Source of the DNA: Mucilaginibacter sp. dw_454
Lineage (GTDB): Bacteria > Bacteroidota > Bacteroidia > Sphingobacteriales > Sphingobacteriaceae
Length of the DNA: 64,000 bases
Assembly (NCBI RefSeq): GCF_018449775.1
Contig: NZ_JAAVVB010000002.1
Span: forward strand, 434,001 to 498,000
Reading direction: 5' to 3'
Part shown: piece by piece, positions 9,376 to 18,270 of the stretch
Layout of the letters: the number at the start of each line of letters is the position of its first letter
How positions within the stretch are numbered: the stretch's first letter is position 1
Program-made: the position numbers and the translations under genes
Notes under the pieces: generated by a model
The model's database searches: none
What the model saw: the letters and a program-made list of their open reading frames with translations, nothing else
Told to the model about the DNA's origin: nothing

Positions 9376-9831
9376 ATGAAAAGCAAGTTTTATATTCTGT
9401 TATTTTTAGTGCCGATGCTGATAGCCGGCTGTATTAAAACCGATCACAATCCCGATACCGATCCGCGGAATAACAATTATCCGCTGGGTACTTTCACCGG
9501 CAAGTTTATGCGTGTGCATATCGATCCGCAAACCAGGAAAACTGATACCATTAAAACGGATATTCAGTTGATGCTGTCAACCAATACGGGTTTCTATGTA
9601 AGCGGCGATACTTCTGTGTTTCACGCAGGCAGCTATGGTAGCTTTAGCGAAGATTATACAGACATGAGTATGTCATTCCATGATGTTACCTGGCCGGCAC
9701 ACGTTTATGATCATAAAACGCATTTGATGGGCAGCTACAAGTACAGCTATAACGGCTCTTACCTGGAAATAGTGGATAACAAAGCGTCTGACACTTTACA
9801 ATACATCTACCACTTAAATAAAAAATACTAA
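9376..9831 (+). CDS. Small secreted lipoprotein of unknown function
   Basis: 151 residues with a clear lipoprotein signal: Lys-rich start, hydrophobic core and lipobox LIAGC with Cys19. The mature part is rich in Thr, Asp and Tyr with alternating strands (TGKFMRVHID, TDIQLMLSTNTGFYVSG), suggesting a small beta-sandwich or lipocalin-like fold. I do not recognise a named family. It stands 46 bp after mazG and may be co-transcribed. A hairpin terminator follows. Confidence 0.75.
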   Translation: MKSKFYILLFLVPMLIAGCIKTDHNPDTDPRNNNYPLGTFTGKFMRVHIDPQTRKTDTIKTDIQLMLSTNTGFYVSGDTSVFHAGSYGSFSEDYTDMSMSFHDVTWPAHVYDHKTHLMGSYKYSYNGSYLEIVDNKASDTLQYIYHLNKKY

Positions 9832-9841
9832 GAAGCTGTTA

Positions 9842-9882
9842 AAATGGTATACCTCGCAATAGCGTTGAGAGATATACCATTT
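9842..9882. terminator. Hairpin after the lipoprotein gene
   Basis: AAATGGTATA (9842-9851) and TATACCATTT (9873-9882) form a 10-bp stem around a 21-nt loop, ten bases after the stop codon. Confidence 0.55.
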
Positions 9883-9929
9883 ATTATGCGTTTAAACGAG
9901 CGGGTTCGGTTTATTATTAAACTCGTCCG

Positions 9930-10358
9930 TTATAAGCTGGGGTCAAATTCCACAATCCATTCAATACCATATTTGTCTCTGAACATTCCGGCATAGGTAC
10001 CCCATGGGCTGTCGCCAATGGGTCCTTCAACCGCTCCTCCTGCTGATAATCCATTAAATATTTGGTCGGCTTCTTCACGGCTTTCTGCGCTCACTAATAT
10101 TTTAGACCTGTTTTCGTTTTCGTTTACCCGGCCCATAAATTCCGGAACATCATTGGCTATTAATAGATTGTGCTTGCCAATAGGTAAACCAATGTGCATT
10201 ATTTTATTTACTTCGTTTTCCGGAACCTGAAAATCAGGACCCGACAGATCTTTGAAGCGGATGATCCTTGTGAACTCTCCGCCAAAAACTGATTTGTAAA
10301 AGGTGAATGCTTCTTCGGCGTTGCCATTGAAGTTGATCCACGGATTGATTGTTCTCAT
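9930..10358 (-). CDS. VOC-superfamily protein (PhnB/glyoxalase-like)
   Basis: 142 residues. The opening INPWINFNGNAEEAFTFYKSVFGG and the later FRDKYGIEWIVEFD are typical of PhnB-like members of the vicinal oxygen chelate superfamily, which fold as paired beta-alpha-beta units and often act as isomerases, lyases or resistance proteins. Function is not predictable. It is the last gene of a three-gene operon with arsR and an SRPBCC gene, a common grouping in Bacteroidota. Confidence 0.85.
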   Translation of the reverse strand: MRTINPWINFNGNAEEAFTFYKSVFGGEFTRIIRFKDLSGPDFQVPENEVNKIMHIGLPIGKHNLLIANDVPEFMGRVNENENRSKILVSAESREEADQIFNGLSAGGAVEGPIGDSPWGTYAGMFRDKYGIEWIVEFDPSL

Positions 10359-10407
10359 AATTTTTAATTCTTTAAAAAAGTGATTATAAATTTTCTTCTT
10401 ATGTTTT

Positions 10408-10899
10408 CTACGATAATGTGGCCAGCAAATCTTCCAGGTTTTTTAGCGTCATGGTGAAGCCTATTTTGAAGCCCTCTAATAATTTCTCCAATCGTTCAAA
10501 CGATTCATTAAAAATGACAATGTCCACCTTGGTAATGCCATTTTGTTCACTGAAATTGTAATCCCATTCAGAACCCGGCAATTCACGGTTTTCGTCTTTA
10601 TCTGCAAAAGCGTTGTACATTTTAAAATTGGTTTTTGGGGTAATCGATGTAAATTCCTGCACCGCCCAACGTTCCTGCCCATCGGGGCTTATCATCGCGT
10701 AAACCCGCCGCCCGCCAACTTCAAAATTCATATACCTGGTTTTGGCGCGCATAGGTGCAGGTGCTCCCCATTGGTCCAGCAGTTCGGCTTTGGTAAAGGC
10801 ATCCCATACTAAAGACTGTCCGGCATTAAATTCTCTGGTTATATAAACCGTTTTCGCTGCCTTGTCAACGTTAAAATCAAATAGCAAATCGTTGTTCAT
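10408..10899 (-). CDS. SRPBCC (AHSA1-like) domain protein
   Basis: 163 residues of START/SRPBCC fold. The start [20 protein letters not shown] followed by LLDQWGAP matches Aha1-C-terminal-like proteins, which bind small hydrophobic ligands in a helix-grip cavity. Its ATG overlaps the stop of the arsR gene by one base (TAATG), so translation is coupled. ArsR-SRPBCC pairs are widespread; the SRPBCC partner may sense or carry the ligand. No catalytic residues can be assigned. Confidence 0.88.
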   Translation of the reverse strand: MNNDLLFDFNVDKAAKTVYITREFNAGQSLVWDAFTKAELLDQWGAPAPMRAKTRYMNFEVGGRRVYAMISPDGQERWAVQEFTSITPKTNFKMYNAFADKDENRELPGSEWDYNFSEQNGITKVDIVIFNESFERLEKLLEGFKIGFTMTLKNLEDLLATLS

Positions 10900-11216
10900 T
10901 ATTCCTGTTCTTTAATTGTTTTTAATAAATGGTCAAGCTGGTTAAATTGAGTTTCCCAGTTTTGTCTGAACTGGGCTAACCAATGGTCAAACTCCTGCAT
11001 CTTTTTGGCGTTAAAATGATAATAGATCTCCCGGCCACTATGCTCAGGTTTAATCAAATCACATTCGTGCAATACTTTAATGTGTTTCGATACCGCTTGC
11101 CGGGTCATATCAAATTTTTCGGCCATCACATTAGGCGTTAATGCCTGAATGGCAATTAAGGTTAAGATGGCTCTGCGGGTTGGATCGGCTATGGCCTGAA
11201 ATAGATCTGGTTTCAT
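10899..11216 (-). CDS. ArsR-family winged-helix repressor
   Basis: 105 residues. The winged helix starts [16 protein letters not shown] and continues with the recognition helix region [13 protein letters not shown], then a basic wing [14 protein letters not shown]. There are no clustered Cys residues, so it is not a metal sensor of the ArsR/SmtB type. It leads an operon with the SRPBCC and VOC genes. Two identical 18-bp palindromic boxes right upstream are its likely operators, implying autoregulation. Confidence 0.92.
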   Translation of the reverse strand: MKPDLFQAIADPTRRAILTLIAIQALTPNVMAEKFDMTRQAVSKHIKVLHECDLIKPEHSGREIYYHFNAKKMQEFDHWLAQFRQNWETQFNQLDHLLKTIKEQE

Positions 11217-11227
11217 TTTTATTTAAC

Positions 11228-11271
11228 GTGCAACTTTTGAGTTGCTAATTTATGTGCAACTTTTGAGTTGC
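11228..11271 (-). promoter_or_regulatory. Tandem operator of the arsR operon
   Basis: GTGCAACTTTTGAGTTGC occurs twice without mismatch, at 11228-11245 and 11254-11271, with starts 26 bp apart. Each box is itself an inverted repeat (GCAAC-N6-GTTGC... read as GCAACTTTTGAGTTGC). They sit between the -7 box and the arsR ATG, so a bound dimer would block transcription. Confidence 0.8.
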
Positions 11272-11272
11272 G

Positions 11273-11280
11273 CAAATTTA
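11273..11280 (-). promoter_or_regulatory. -7 box of the arsR operon
   Basis: On the minus strand this reads TAAATTTG, an exact match to TAnnTTTG, directly abutting the upstream operator box. No good -33 TTTG is visible. Confidence 0.6.
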
Positions 11281-11486
11281 TTTGAAAATTTTTTGTGAAA
11301 GGGATCAAATTTTGAAAGAGCAGTCCTTCTACAGAAGGAAAAAAATCAATATTTTAAAGAAAAAAGGGCTGCCGTCTTGAGCTGGTAGAAGCGTAGGCAC
11401 TATCGAGCGTTTATTGGCCTTTTGGGGTATGCTTAACACAGCTACTCCTAACGTTATAGAACGATTCAGAAAGAATTAATAACATT

Positions 11487-11585
11487 CGTTATCGTGAGCG
11501 AGGTACGAGCGTGACGATCTCTAAATAATTTGCTTGATACATATAGGCTAGAGATTGCCACACTCGTACCTCGTTCGCAATGACG
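11487..11585. repeat. Dispersed palindrome, CGTGAGCGAGGTACGAG family
   Basis: The outer arms CGTTATCGTGAGCGAGG...and its mate ending CTCGTTCGCAATGACG bracket 99 bp. It is the same family as the tandem array at 30924-31308 and takes up most of the arsR-permease gap; the remaining 11281-11486 shows nothing recognisable. Confidence 0.8.
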
Positions 11586-11602
11586 TTGTGGTGGTAAGCT
11601 TT

Positions 11603-12823
11603 TTATTTGTATTGGATAGCTTTTACAGGAGAGATCTTTGCCACCAGCATTGATGGAATGGTAAGCACCAGTAAACAAATAATCATAGTGCCAATATTAA
11701 GCGACACCACATCCAGCCAGGTGAGTTTTATCGGAACAAAGGACATGTAATAAGACGAGGCATCCAACTTAAAAACATGTGTGTGGTATTGCAGCAAACC
11801 CAGGCCCAAACCCAGGATGTTGCCAAACAGCAGGCCCAGGCCAATAATGTAAGAGGCATTCAGCAAAAAGATTTTTTGGATGTTCCAGTTAGTAGCGCCC
11901 ATTGCTTTTAGTATACCTATCATGGCGGTACGCTCCAAAATCATAATCAACAGGGCCGATATCATGTTAATTACCGCTACAACCAGCATTAATGCCACCA
12001 TAATACGGTTATTTATATCCAATAAAGGCAGCCATTCAAATATCAGCGGAAAATTTTCAAATACGGTAGTAAATTTTAACCGGGGAGGGAGGTTATTATC
12101 TACAAAATGGCCCACCTCGTCAATCTGATCAAAATTGGCTACCTGTAATTCATAACCGCCAATTTCGTCGGGTTTCCAGTCGTTAAGGCGTTTAATCAGG
12201 TTAATATCGCCAATAACATAAATCTTATCAATATCCTCAACGCTGGTATCAAAAATGCCAACTACCTTAAATGGCCGGCGGCGCAATGGTTCCTGCACAA
12301 AAAACATCGTTAGGTTGTCGCCCAGTTTTAAGCGCAAGCGGTCGGCCAGCGTTTGCGATACCATTAGTTCGCGTTTTGATTCGCTGGTGTCGGCAAAATT
12401 TATGACCGTACCTGCCACCATGTTGGCCTTTAAAAAATCCCAGTTATAGGTTTTATCAACCCCTTTAAGCAGTACCCCTTCAATTTCGTTATTGGCTTTG
12501 ATAATACCCGGCTTGGTGGCAAAGGGCGCAAGGTGTTTAATGGCCGGGCTGCCTTTTGCCTTGTTTTCAAAAGTGTCCGCGCGCGCAAAGGGCGAGTTCT
12601 CGTAAGAGGCATTGAGATCGTACTTTACGACGGTAATATCGCCATCAAAGCCACGCACCTTCGTTTGGATTTCGCCTTTAAAACCGCGAATAATAGCTAG
12701 TGATAGAATCATCACCCCTAAGCCCAGCGTAATGCCCGCAATGGCTATGCGCACAATCAATTTAGAGAAGGTGCGTTTAGATTTAAAGGAGATCCGGCTG
12801 GCTATGAAAGAAGCAAAATTCAA
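11603..12823 (-). CDS. FtsX/LolE-type ABC transporter permease
   Basis: About 406 residues with the LolC/E layout: one N-terminal membrane helix (IAGITLGLGVMILSLAIIRGF), a large MacB-like periplasmic domain, then three C-terminal helices around residues 275-395. The family moves lipoproteins or other envelope cargo. The ATPase is not adjacent. There is no ATG near the start: the frame opens at TTG 12853, and a second TTG at 12823 gives the N-terminus xNFASFIASRISFKSKRTFS expected for the family, so I place the start there. It is divergent from the NamZ-like gene. Confidence 0.88.
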   Translation of the reverse strand: MNFASFIASRISFKSKRTFSKLIVRIAIAGITLGLGVMILSLAIIRGFKGEIQTKVRGFDGDITVVKYDLNASYENSPFARADTFENKAKGSPAIKHLAPFATKPGIIKANNEIEGVLLKGVDKTYNWDFLKANMVAGTVINFADTSESKRELMVSQTLADRLRLKLGDNLTMFFVQEPLRRRPFKVVGIFDTSVEDIDKIYVIGDINLIKRLNDWKPDEIGGYELQVANFDQIDEVGHFVDNNLPPRLKFTTVFENFPLIFEWLPLLDINNRIMVALMLVVAVINMISALLIMILERTAMIGILKAMGATNWNIQKIFLLNASYIIGLGLLFGNILGLGLGLLQYHTHVFKLDASSYYMSFVPIKLTWLDVVSLNIGTMIICLLVLTIPSMLVAKISPVKAIQYK

Positions 12824-12907
12824 TGCGATGTGTTGTTTTTTGTAACTTAGCAAATATGCAGTTTTAACGCCTAAAATGGTATTTTAATTTAAGGGGGATC
12901 AATATTT

Positions 12908-14137
12908 ATGATGCGGATAAAATTTTTGTTTCTGTTGATAGTAATAACCGGGTGTCTGTTTTGCACTACTGGCGGCTACAGCAAACCGATTGGTTCGTCA
13001 AAACGCGTTCATCATCGAATGTCTGCATCGATAGTTACAGGAGCCGACCAAACCATATCATACCTCGGCTATTTAAAAGGTAAAAACATAGGCATGGTGG
13101 TTAACCCCACATCCATCATCGGCAAAAATAAAACGCCCTTGGTGGATAGCTTGTTGAAGCTGGGCGTCAATATAAAAAAAGTGTACGGCCCGGAGCATGG
13201 TTTCAGGGGCAATGCCAGTAACGGCGCTAAAGTCGACGATGCTGTCGACACCAAAACCGGCTTGCCGGTGATCTCGCTTTATGGTAAACATTTTAAACCT
13301 ACGCCTGCCGATTTGAATGGGATTAACCTCATGATATTTGACATTCAGGATGTAGGCGCACGGTTTTACACCTATATATCAACCCTGCACTATGTAATGG
13401 AAGCCTGCGCCGAAAATAATATAGAGCTGATGATCCTTGACCGGCCGAACCCCAATGGTACTATTGTAGACGGGCCGATACTGGATACGGCGTATCGTTC
13501 CTTTGTGGGGATGCACCCAATCCCCATTTCGCACGGAATGACCATTGCCGAATATGCCAAAATGGTCAATGGCGAGCGCTGGCTTAAAAATGGTATTCAG
13601 TGCAAACTGAAGATTATTAAAATGGCCAACTATAAGCATGCTGACAGGTATGTTTTGCCGGTTAGCCCGTCGCCAAATTTAAATACGGAGCAGTCTGTTT
13701 TGTTGTATCCCAGCGTATGTTTGTTTGAGGGGACAGCCTTAAGCTTAGGAAGGGGTACGATGGTGCCTTTTACCGAAGTAGGGCATCCTGCATTAAAAGG
13801 CAAGTATAATTATTCCTTTAAACCGGTGAGCATCCCGGGCATGAGCGAGGACCCGCCGCAAAAGAACCAGGTTTGTTATGGTATTGATTTGAAAGATTAT
13901 GATACCGCGAGTTTAAAACGTAGCGGCCAAATTAACTTGGGCTGGCTGATAGAAATGTACAAAGCATTCCCTGACAAAGCACATTTTTTTAATGCATATT
14001 TTACTAAACTGGCCGGCACAGATCAACTACAAAAACAGATAGAGGCGGGCAAGACCGACGTGCAGATCAGGCAGGGTTGGGAGGTTGGTTTAGCCAAATT
14101 CAGGGCGACGAGAAGTAAATATTTGCTATATCAATAA
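12908..14137 (+). CDS. DUF1343 / NamZ-like exo-N-acetylmuramidase
   Basis: 409 residues with an N-terminal signal sequence (possible lipobox VITGC). The body is DUF1343: GADQTISYLGYLKGKNIGMVVNPTS, YGPEHGFRG, FDIQDVGARFYTYISTLHYVM and LDRPNPNG are its hallmark blocks. The founding characterised member, Bacillus NamZ (GH171), removes terminal N-acetylmuramic acid from peptidoglycan fragments. An envelope role in cell wall recycling is inferred here. Two adjacent ATGs (12908 and 12911) could start it. Confidence 0.9.
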   Translation: MMRIKFLFLLIVITGCLFCTTGGYSKPIGSSKRVHHRMSASIVTGADQTISYLGYLKGKNIGMVVNPTSIIGKNKTPLVDSLLKLGVNIKKVYGPEHGFRGNASNGAKVDDAVDTKTGLPVISLYGKHFKPTPADLNGINLMIFDIQDVGARFYTYISTLHYVMEACAENNIELMILDRPNPNGTIVDGPILDTAYRSFVGMHPIPISHGMTIAEYAKMVNGERWLKNGIQCKLKIIKMANYKHADRYVLPVSPSPNLNTEQSVLLYPSVCLFEGTALSLGRGTMVPFTEVGHPALKGKYNYSFKPVSIPGMSEDPPQKNQVCYGIDLKDYDTASLKRSGQINLGWLIEMYKAFPDKAHFFNAYFTKLAGTDQLQKQIEAGKTDVQIRQGWEVGLAKFRATRSKYLLYQ

Positions 14138-14230
14138 TGGGCATTGGCGAGGCATTATCATTTAAATAATTTTTGATGTTTTGACCAAATCCCGACGCAA
14201 TTTATTAGATTAAATTACGATATTATCAGC

Positions 14231-15151
14231 ATGAAACTTGTATTTATGGGTACGCCACAGTTTGCTGTGGCATCGTTAGATGAATTGATAAAATCCGGTG
14301 CAGATATCGTCGGTGTCATTACCGCGCCTGATAAACCTGCGGGCCGTGGGCAGAAAATCAACGAGTCGGCCGTTAAGGAATATGCAGTGGCTAACGGCTT
14401 ACGGGTTTTACAACCCACTAACCTGAAAGACCCGGAGTTTCTGGCCGAACTAAGATCATTAGATGCTGATTTACAAGTAGTGGTAGCTTTCAGGATGTTG
14501 CCCGAAGAAGTTTGGAACATGCCCGATAAAGGCACCATCAATTTACATGCTTCTTTATTACCGCATTACCGTGGTGCAGCGCCAATAAACTGGGCGCTGA
14601 TTAACGGCGAGAAGGAGAGCGGTGTAACCACTTTCTTTTTAAAGCATGAGATAGATACCGGCAATGTACTGTTTACCGAAAAAGTAACGCTTACCGGCAA
14701 AGAAACAGCCGGCGAACTGCATGATCGCCTGATGAATAAAGGCGCAGGCTTGCTGGTAAAAACGGTTAAGGCTGTAGAGAGTGGCAGATATAATGAGCAC
14801 CCGCAAACTGCATTACATGCAGATGATACAGAACTAAAATCGGCACCAAAAATTTATAAAGACGATTGCAAAATAGACTGGAACCAACCGGTTGTTAATA
14901 TTTATAATTTTATCCGTGGCTTAAGCCCGGTACCAACTGCCTATACCGAATTAAACGGTAAAACTTTCAAAATTTACCGTGCAGAATACCAGGAAGCAGA
15001 ACCCGGTATACAACCCGGCGCATTTTTAAGCGACAATAAAACGTACCTGAAATTTGCTACCAAAGATGGTTTCATCAGTGTAACTGACGTGCAGCTGGAG
15101 GGTAAGAAGCGTATGGAGGTTGCTGAGTTTTTGAGAGGAGTGAAGTTGTAA
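14231..15151 (+). CDS. fmt: Methionyl-tRNA formyltransferase
   Basis: 306 residues. The N-terminal formyltransferase domain holds the catalytic trio Asn104, His106 (INLHASLLPHYRGAAPINW) and Asp142 (HEIDTGN), spaced as in E. coli Fmt. The C-terminal oligonucleotide-binding-like domain starts near 205. It formylates Met-tRNAi for initiation. No def gene is adjacent. Confidence 0.97.
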   Translation: MKLVFMGTPQFAVASLDELIKSGADIVGVITAPDKPAGRGQKINESAVKEYAVANGLRVLQPTNLKDPEFLAELRSLDADLQVVVAFRMLPEEVWNMPDKGTINLHASLLPHYRGAAPINWALINGEKESGVTTFFLKHEIDTGNVLFTEKVTLTGKETAGELHDRLMNKGAGLLVKTVKAVESGRYNEHPQTALHADDTELKSAPKIYKDDCKIDWNQPVVNIYNFIRGLSPVPTAYTELNGKTFKIYRAEYQEAEPGIQPGAFLSDNKTYLKFATKDGFISVTDVQLEGKKRMEVAEFLRGVKL

Positions 15152-15169
15152 GAAATGATCCTTGTAATC

Positions 15170-15264
15170 TTGTCATCTCGAGCATAGCGAGAGATCTATA
15201 CACGTGCATTTATACGGAGTTCAGACTTGCAATGTATAGATTGCTCCCGTTGGTCGAAATGACA
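15170..15264. repeat. Dispersed palindrome after fmt
   Basis: TTGTCATCTCGAGC at the left end and GGTCGAAATGACA at the right end bracket an imperfect stem that contains GATCTATAC and GTATAGATTGC. It fills the fmt-GH16 gap. Confidence 0.75.
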
Positions 15265-15286
15265 TCCTTTTTTATAAATTGCATAT

Positions 15287-16114
15287 ATGAAAACCATCGT
15301 TTTTTTGATTGCATTATTATGCCTCTCCATATTATCATCCGCCCAAAAAACAAGCAAACGCAAACTGGTTTTTGACGATGAATTCAACTACTCCGGCTTG
15401 CCCGACTCCACCAAATGGGGTTACGAAAAAGGCTTTGTCCGTGAAAAAGAACCACAATACTATACCGAAAAAAGATTACAGAACTGCCGGGTAGAAAACG
15501 GCATGTTGGTGATAGAGGGAATTAAAGAACAATTTCCTAACCCCGGCTTCAAAGCGGGTTCTAACCGTCGCGAGGAGCAACAGCAGTTTGCGCCTTATAC
15601 CTCGGCATCTATCAATACTTCCGGCAAATATTCATGGCAATATGGGCGAATTGAAATGCGGGCTAAAGTACCACCCGGCAGCGGCACCTGGCCGGCGTTC
15701 TGGATGTTAGGCGACAGCTTTCATGATATCAACTGGCCACGCTGCGGCGAGATAGATATTATGGAATATTTGGGCCGCGACTCGACGCGGGTGCATGGCA
15801 CTGTCCATTATGCTGATTCTTTGGGCAAACATCAGCAGCAGGGTGTTGGTCCGGTGGTTGGTAAACCTGCGGACGGTTTTCATATCTACGCCGTCGATTG
15901 GGACGAAAAAGGAATGACCTTTTATTACGATAACTTGAAGTATTTCACTTTTGATTATGCCGGCATGAAAAATGCCGATGCCAACGTGTTTAAGAAAAAG
16001 TTCTACCTGCTAATTAATCTGGCGCTGGGCAGTACGGATGATTGGGGCGGTTTGCAGGATGATAGCATTCTGCCGGCTAAATATTATATCGATTACGTAA
16101 GGGTCTATCAATAA
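15287..16114 (+). CDS. Secreted glycoside hydrolase family 16 endo-glucanase
   Basis: 275 residues with a signal peptide (cleavage near SSAQ-20). The GH16 catalytic motif is CGEIDIMEYLG: nucleophile Glu155, Asp157 and acid/base Glu160. The EIDIME form with the extra Met (beta-bulge) is usual for laminarinases and beta-1,3-glucanases. Flanking blocks GRIEMRAKVPPGSGTWPAFWML and DYVRVYQ at the C-terminus are typical. It probably cleaves beta-1,3- or mixed-linked glucans in the periplasm or outside. No SusC/D genes are nearby. Confidence 0.93.
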   Translation: MKTIVFLIALLCLSILSSAQKTSKRKLVFDDEFNYSGLPDSTKWGYEKGFVREKEPQYYTEKRLQNCRVENGMLVIEGIKEQFPNPGFKAGSNRREEQQQFAPYTSASINTSGKYSWQYGRIEMRAKVPPGSGTWPAFWMLGDSFHDINWPRCGEIDIMEYLGRDSTRVHGTVHYADSLGKHQQQGVGPVVGKPADGFHIYAVDWDEKGMTFYYDNLKYFTFDYAGMKNADANVFKKKFYLLINLALGSTDDWGGLQDDSILPAKYYIDYVRVYQ

Positions 16115-16120
16115 TTGAAG

Positions 16121-16229
16121 TTGTCATCCTTCGCTATCGCGAAGGATCTTATACGTTTCGCCTGTCAATTTTATAAGATTTTTCGCTATGCTCAAGAAAA
16201 TAGTTCTTCGCTATCGCTCAGAATGACAA
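16121..16229. repeat. Dispersed palindrome between convergent genes
   Basis: TTGTCATCCTTCGC and GCTCAGAATGACAA bracket 109 bp containing several CTTCGCTATCGC copies in both orientations. It probably works as a two-way terminator for the GH16 gene and the aminotransferase gene. Confidence 0.75.
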
Positions 16230-16238
16230 GTCTTTTAA

Positions 16239-17075
16239 TCAGGCTTTATTGAGTTCGTCCAGCAGCAATTTACTCACCTTGCTGAAGTAGCGTCTTATCC
16301 CATAACCCATAACGCATTGAATGCCTTTGCTGGCATTGGTCAGAAAAACCTCGTCGGCCTCATATAAAATTTCAGGATTGATCTGGGCCTCCATAACGGG
16401 GATGTTATTCTTTTTGGCGATATTGATGATCACCTGGCGCATAACACCTTCTACACAACCCTCACTTAAAGCCGGGGTATACAAATGATTCTGGTACCAT
16501 ACAAAAACATTGGAACTGCTGGCCTCGCACAAAAAACCGGCTTGATTAAGCAGGAAAACTTCGTCCAGGTTATTCTGAGCTTTATATAAGCCTGCCATTA
16601 CATAAGTAAGCGAGTTGCAGGTTTTAATGTTCGACAGGTAGTTTGACGGTTTAGGCAGATCTGTAAAAATATCAACGATTAAACCCTTTTCGTTCAGGAA
16701 ATAACGCGGCTCATCGGCAGGCACAAATTCCATGCAATAGCCGGTTTTGTTTTGCGATGGTGCATAAAAACCCTCTGAGTCGCGGTAAACGGTTAGCCGG
16801 ATGCGGCCATGTCTGGCTTTATTGCGTACGGCCAACTGTTCTGCCTTTTCTTTCAGAAAATAGGCATCCATTTGCGAGTAGCCGTCCATTTTCAAGGCTT
16901 TCATGCCCCGTTGCAGGCGATCGGCATGCAAGTCGGCAAACTTGAGCTGGCCCTTAAGCATGCGCATGCTTTCAAATAAACCATCGCCATATTTAAACGA
17001 ACGGTTGCCCACCGGCAGCAATTTGCTATCCGAGGGTACTATCTCGCCGTTAAAATTAATATACAGTAAAGCCAT
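16239..17075 (-). CDS. Class IV PLP aminotransferase (BCAT/ADC lyase-like)
   Basis: 278 residues of fold-type IV PLP enzyme. FKYGDGLFESMRM near residue 30, the PLP Lys in SNIKTCNSLTYVMA near 155, and EVFLLNQAGFLCEASSSNVF are the family landmarks. It could be a branched-chain aminotransferase, a D-amino acid aminotransferase or 4-amino-4-deoxychorismate lyase; the sequence alone does not decide. The ATG at 17075 lies 6 nt after the stop of the pseudouridine synthase gene, so the two form an operon. Confidence 0.85.
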   Translation of the reverse strand: MALLYINFNGEIVPSDSKLLPVGNRSFKYGDGLFESMRMLKGQLKFADLHADRLQRGMKALKMDGYSQMDAYFLKEKAEQLAVRNKARHGRIRLTVYRDSEGFYAPSQNKTGYCMEFVPADEPRYFLNEKGLIVDIFTDLPKPSNYLSNIKTCNSLTYVMAGLYKAQNNLDEVFLLNQAGFLCEASSSNVFVWYQNHLYTPALSEGCVEGVMRQVIINIAKKNNIPVMEAQINPEILYEADEVFLTNASKGIQCVMGYGIRRYFSKVSKLLLDELNKA

Positions 17076-17081
17076 GGTCAA

Positions 17082-18137
17082 TTAATCGCTAATTTCACCA
17101 TTTTGTGTGGCATTAGCACCAATATATTTTTGCCATTTCTGTAATACGCTTTCAAAATCCTGTGGCAGAGGTGCTTCAAAATGCATATATTTTTTGGCAG
17201 ACGGATGCACGAAACCCAGGGTTTGCGCATGCAGCGCCTGGCGTGGCATCAGCTCAAAACAATTCTCAACAAACTGCTTGTACTTACTATAAACAGCGCC
17301 TTTCAGGATCTTGTCGCCGCCATAAGTGGCATCGCTGAATAGCGGGTGCCCAATGTGTTTCATATGCGCACGGATCTGGTGCGTACGGCCCGTCTCTAAT
17401 TGGCATTCTATCAGTGTGACGTACCCCAATCGCTCTAAAACTTTATAATGCGTTACAGACCATTTGCCTTTCTCTTCGTCATCATAAATAGCCATAACCC
17501 GCCTGTCGTTTACACTGCGGCCAATGTAGCCGGTAACGGTGCCATCTTCGGGCAGGTCGCCCCAAACCAGGGCAATGTATTTGCGGGTAATAGAGTGATC
17601 AAAAAACTGGCGCGCCAGGTAGGTCATGGAGCGCTCGTTTTTACTTATAAGCAATAAGCCCGAAGTATCTTTATCAATGCGATGCACCAAACCGGGGCGG
17701 CCGTCATTACCCGGTAACGTAGGCAATTGCTGAAAGTGATAAACCAAAGCGTTAACCAGTGTGCCGGTGTAATTATTATATCCGGGATGCACCACCATGC
17801 CGGGTTCTTTGTTTACAATAAGCACGTCGTCATCCTCATACACAATATTTATGGGCAGGTTTTCCGGGTAAACTTCGGTGTCGCGCGGTGGGTGTGGCAG
17901 TACTACGGATATGATATCCTGGGGTTTAACCCGGTAACTGGCTTTGATAATCTTTTCATTAACCAGTACATTCCCGGCATCTATGGCATTCTGTATGCGG
18001 TTACGCGACGCGTTTTCAACGCGATGCATCAAAAACTTATCAATACGCAAAAGTGACTGGCCTTTATCAACCACTACACGCAGGTGTTCATACAGATCCT
18101 GTTCATCTTGCTCAAAGGCTTCGGCTTCATTTATCAT
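17082..18137 (-). CDS. rluD: RluA/RluD-family 23S rRNA pseudouridine synthase
   Basis: About 351 residues. An S4 RNA-binding domain (LRIDKFLMHRVENASRNRIQ) is followed by the RluA-type catalytic domain with the motif VHRIDKDTSGLLL, whose Asp is the nucleophile, and TGRTHQIRAHM. RluD makes pseudouridines in helix 69 of 23S rRNA; the exact target here is inferred from overall similarity. The frame opens at ATG 18176, but the ATG at 18137 (INEAEAFEQDEQDLYEHLR) fits the family start better. Confidence 0.88.
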   Translation of the reverse strand: MINEAEAFEQDEQDLYEHLRVVVDKGQSLLRIDKFLMHRVENASRNRIQNAIDAGNVLVNEKIIKASYRVKPQDIISVVLPHPPRDTEVYPENLPINIVYEDDDVLIVNKEPGMVVHPGYNNYTGTLVNALVYHFQQLPTLPGNDGRPGLVHRIDKDTSGLLLISKNERSMTYLARQFFDHSITRKYIALVWGDLPEDGTVTGYIGRSVNDRRVMAIYDDEEKGKWSVTHYKVLERLGYVTLIECQLETGRTHQIRAHMKHIGHPLFSDATYGGDKILKGAVYSKYKQFVENCFELMPRQALHAQTLGFVHPSAKKYMHFEAPLPQDFESVLQKWQKYIGANATQNGEISD

Positions 18138-18270
18138 ATCAGCGGCAAAAATAACTGTTTTATAATCAATTAGCATTCTTAAATGATATAGCGTTAAAGT
18201 GTTGTGATATTGATTATTAAGAAATATATATTACCTTTATCACTGTAAAACCCTAACATAATTAAACTGT

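Noticed and set aside
11466..11678. Short minus-strand frame downstream of the permease
   Set aside because: It covers the palindromic repeat and the last part of the permease in another frame; no protein features.
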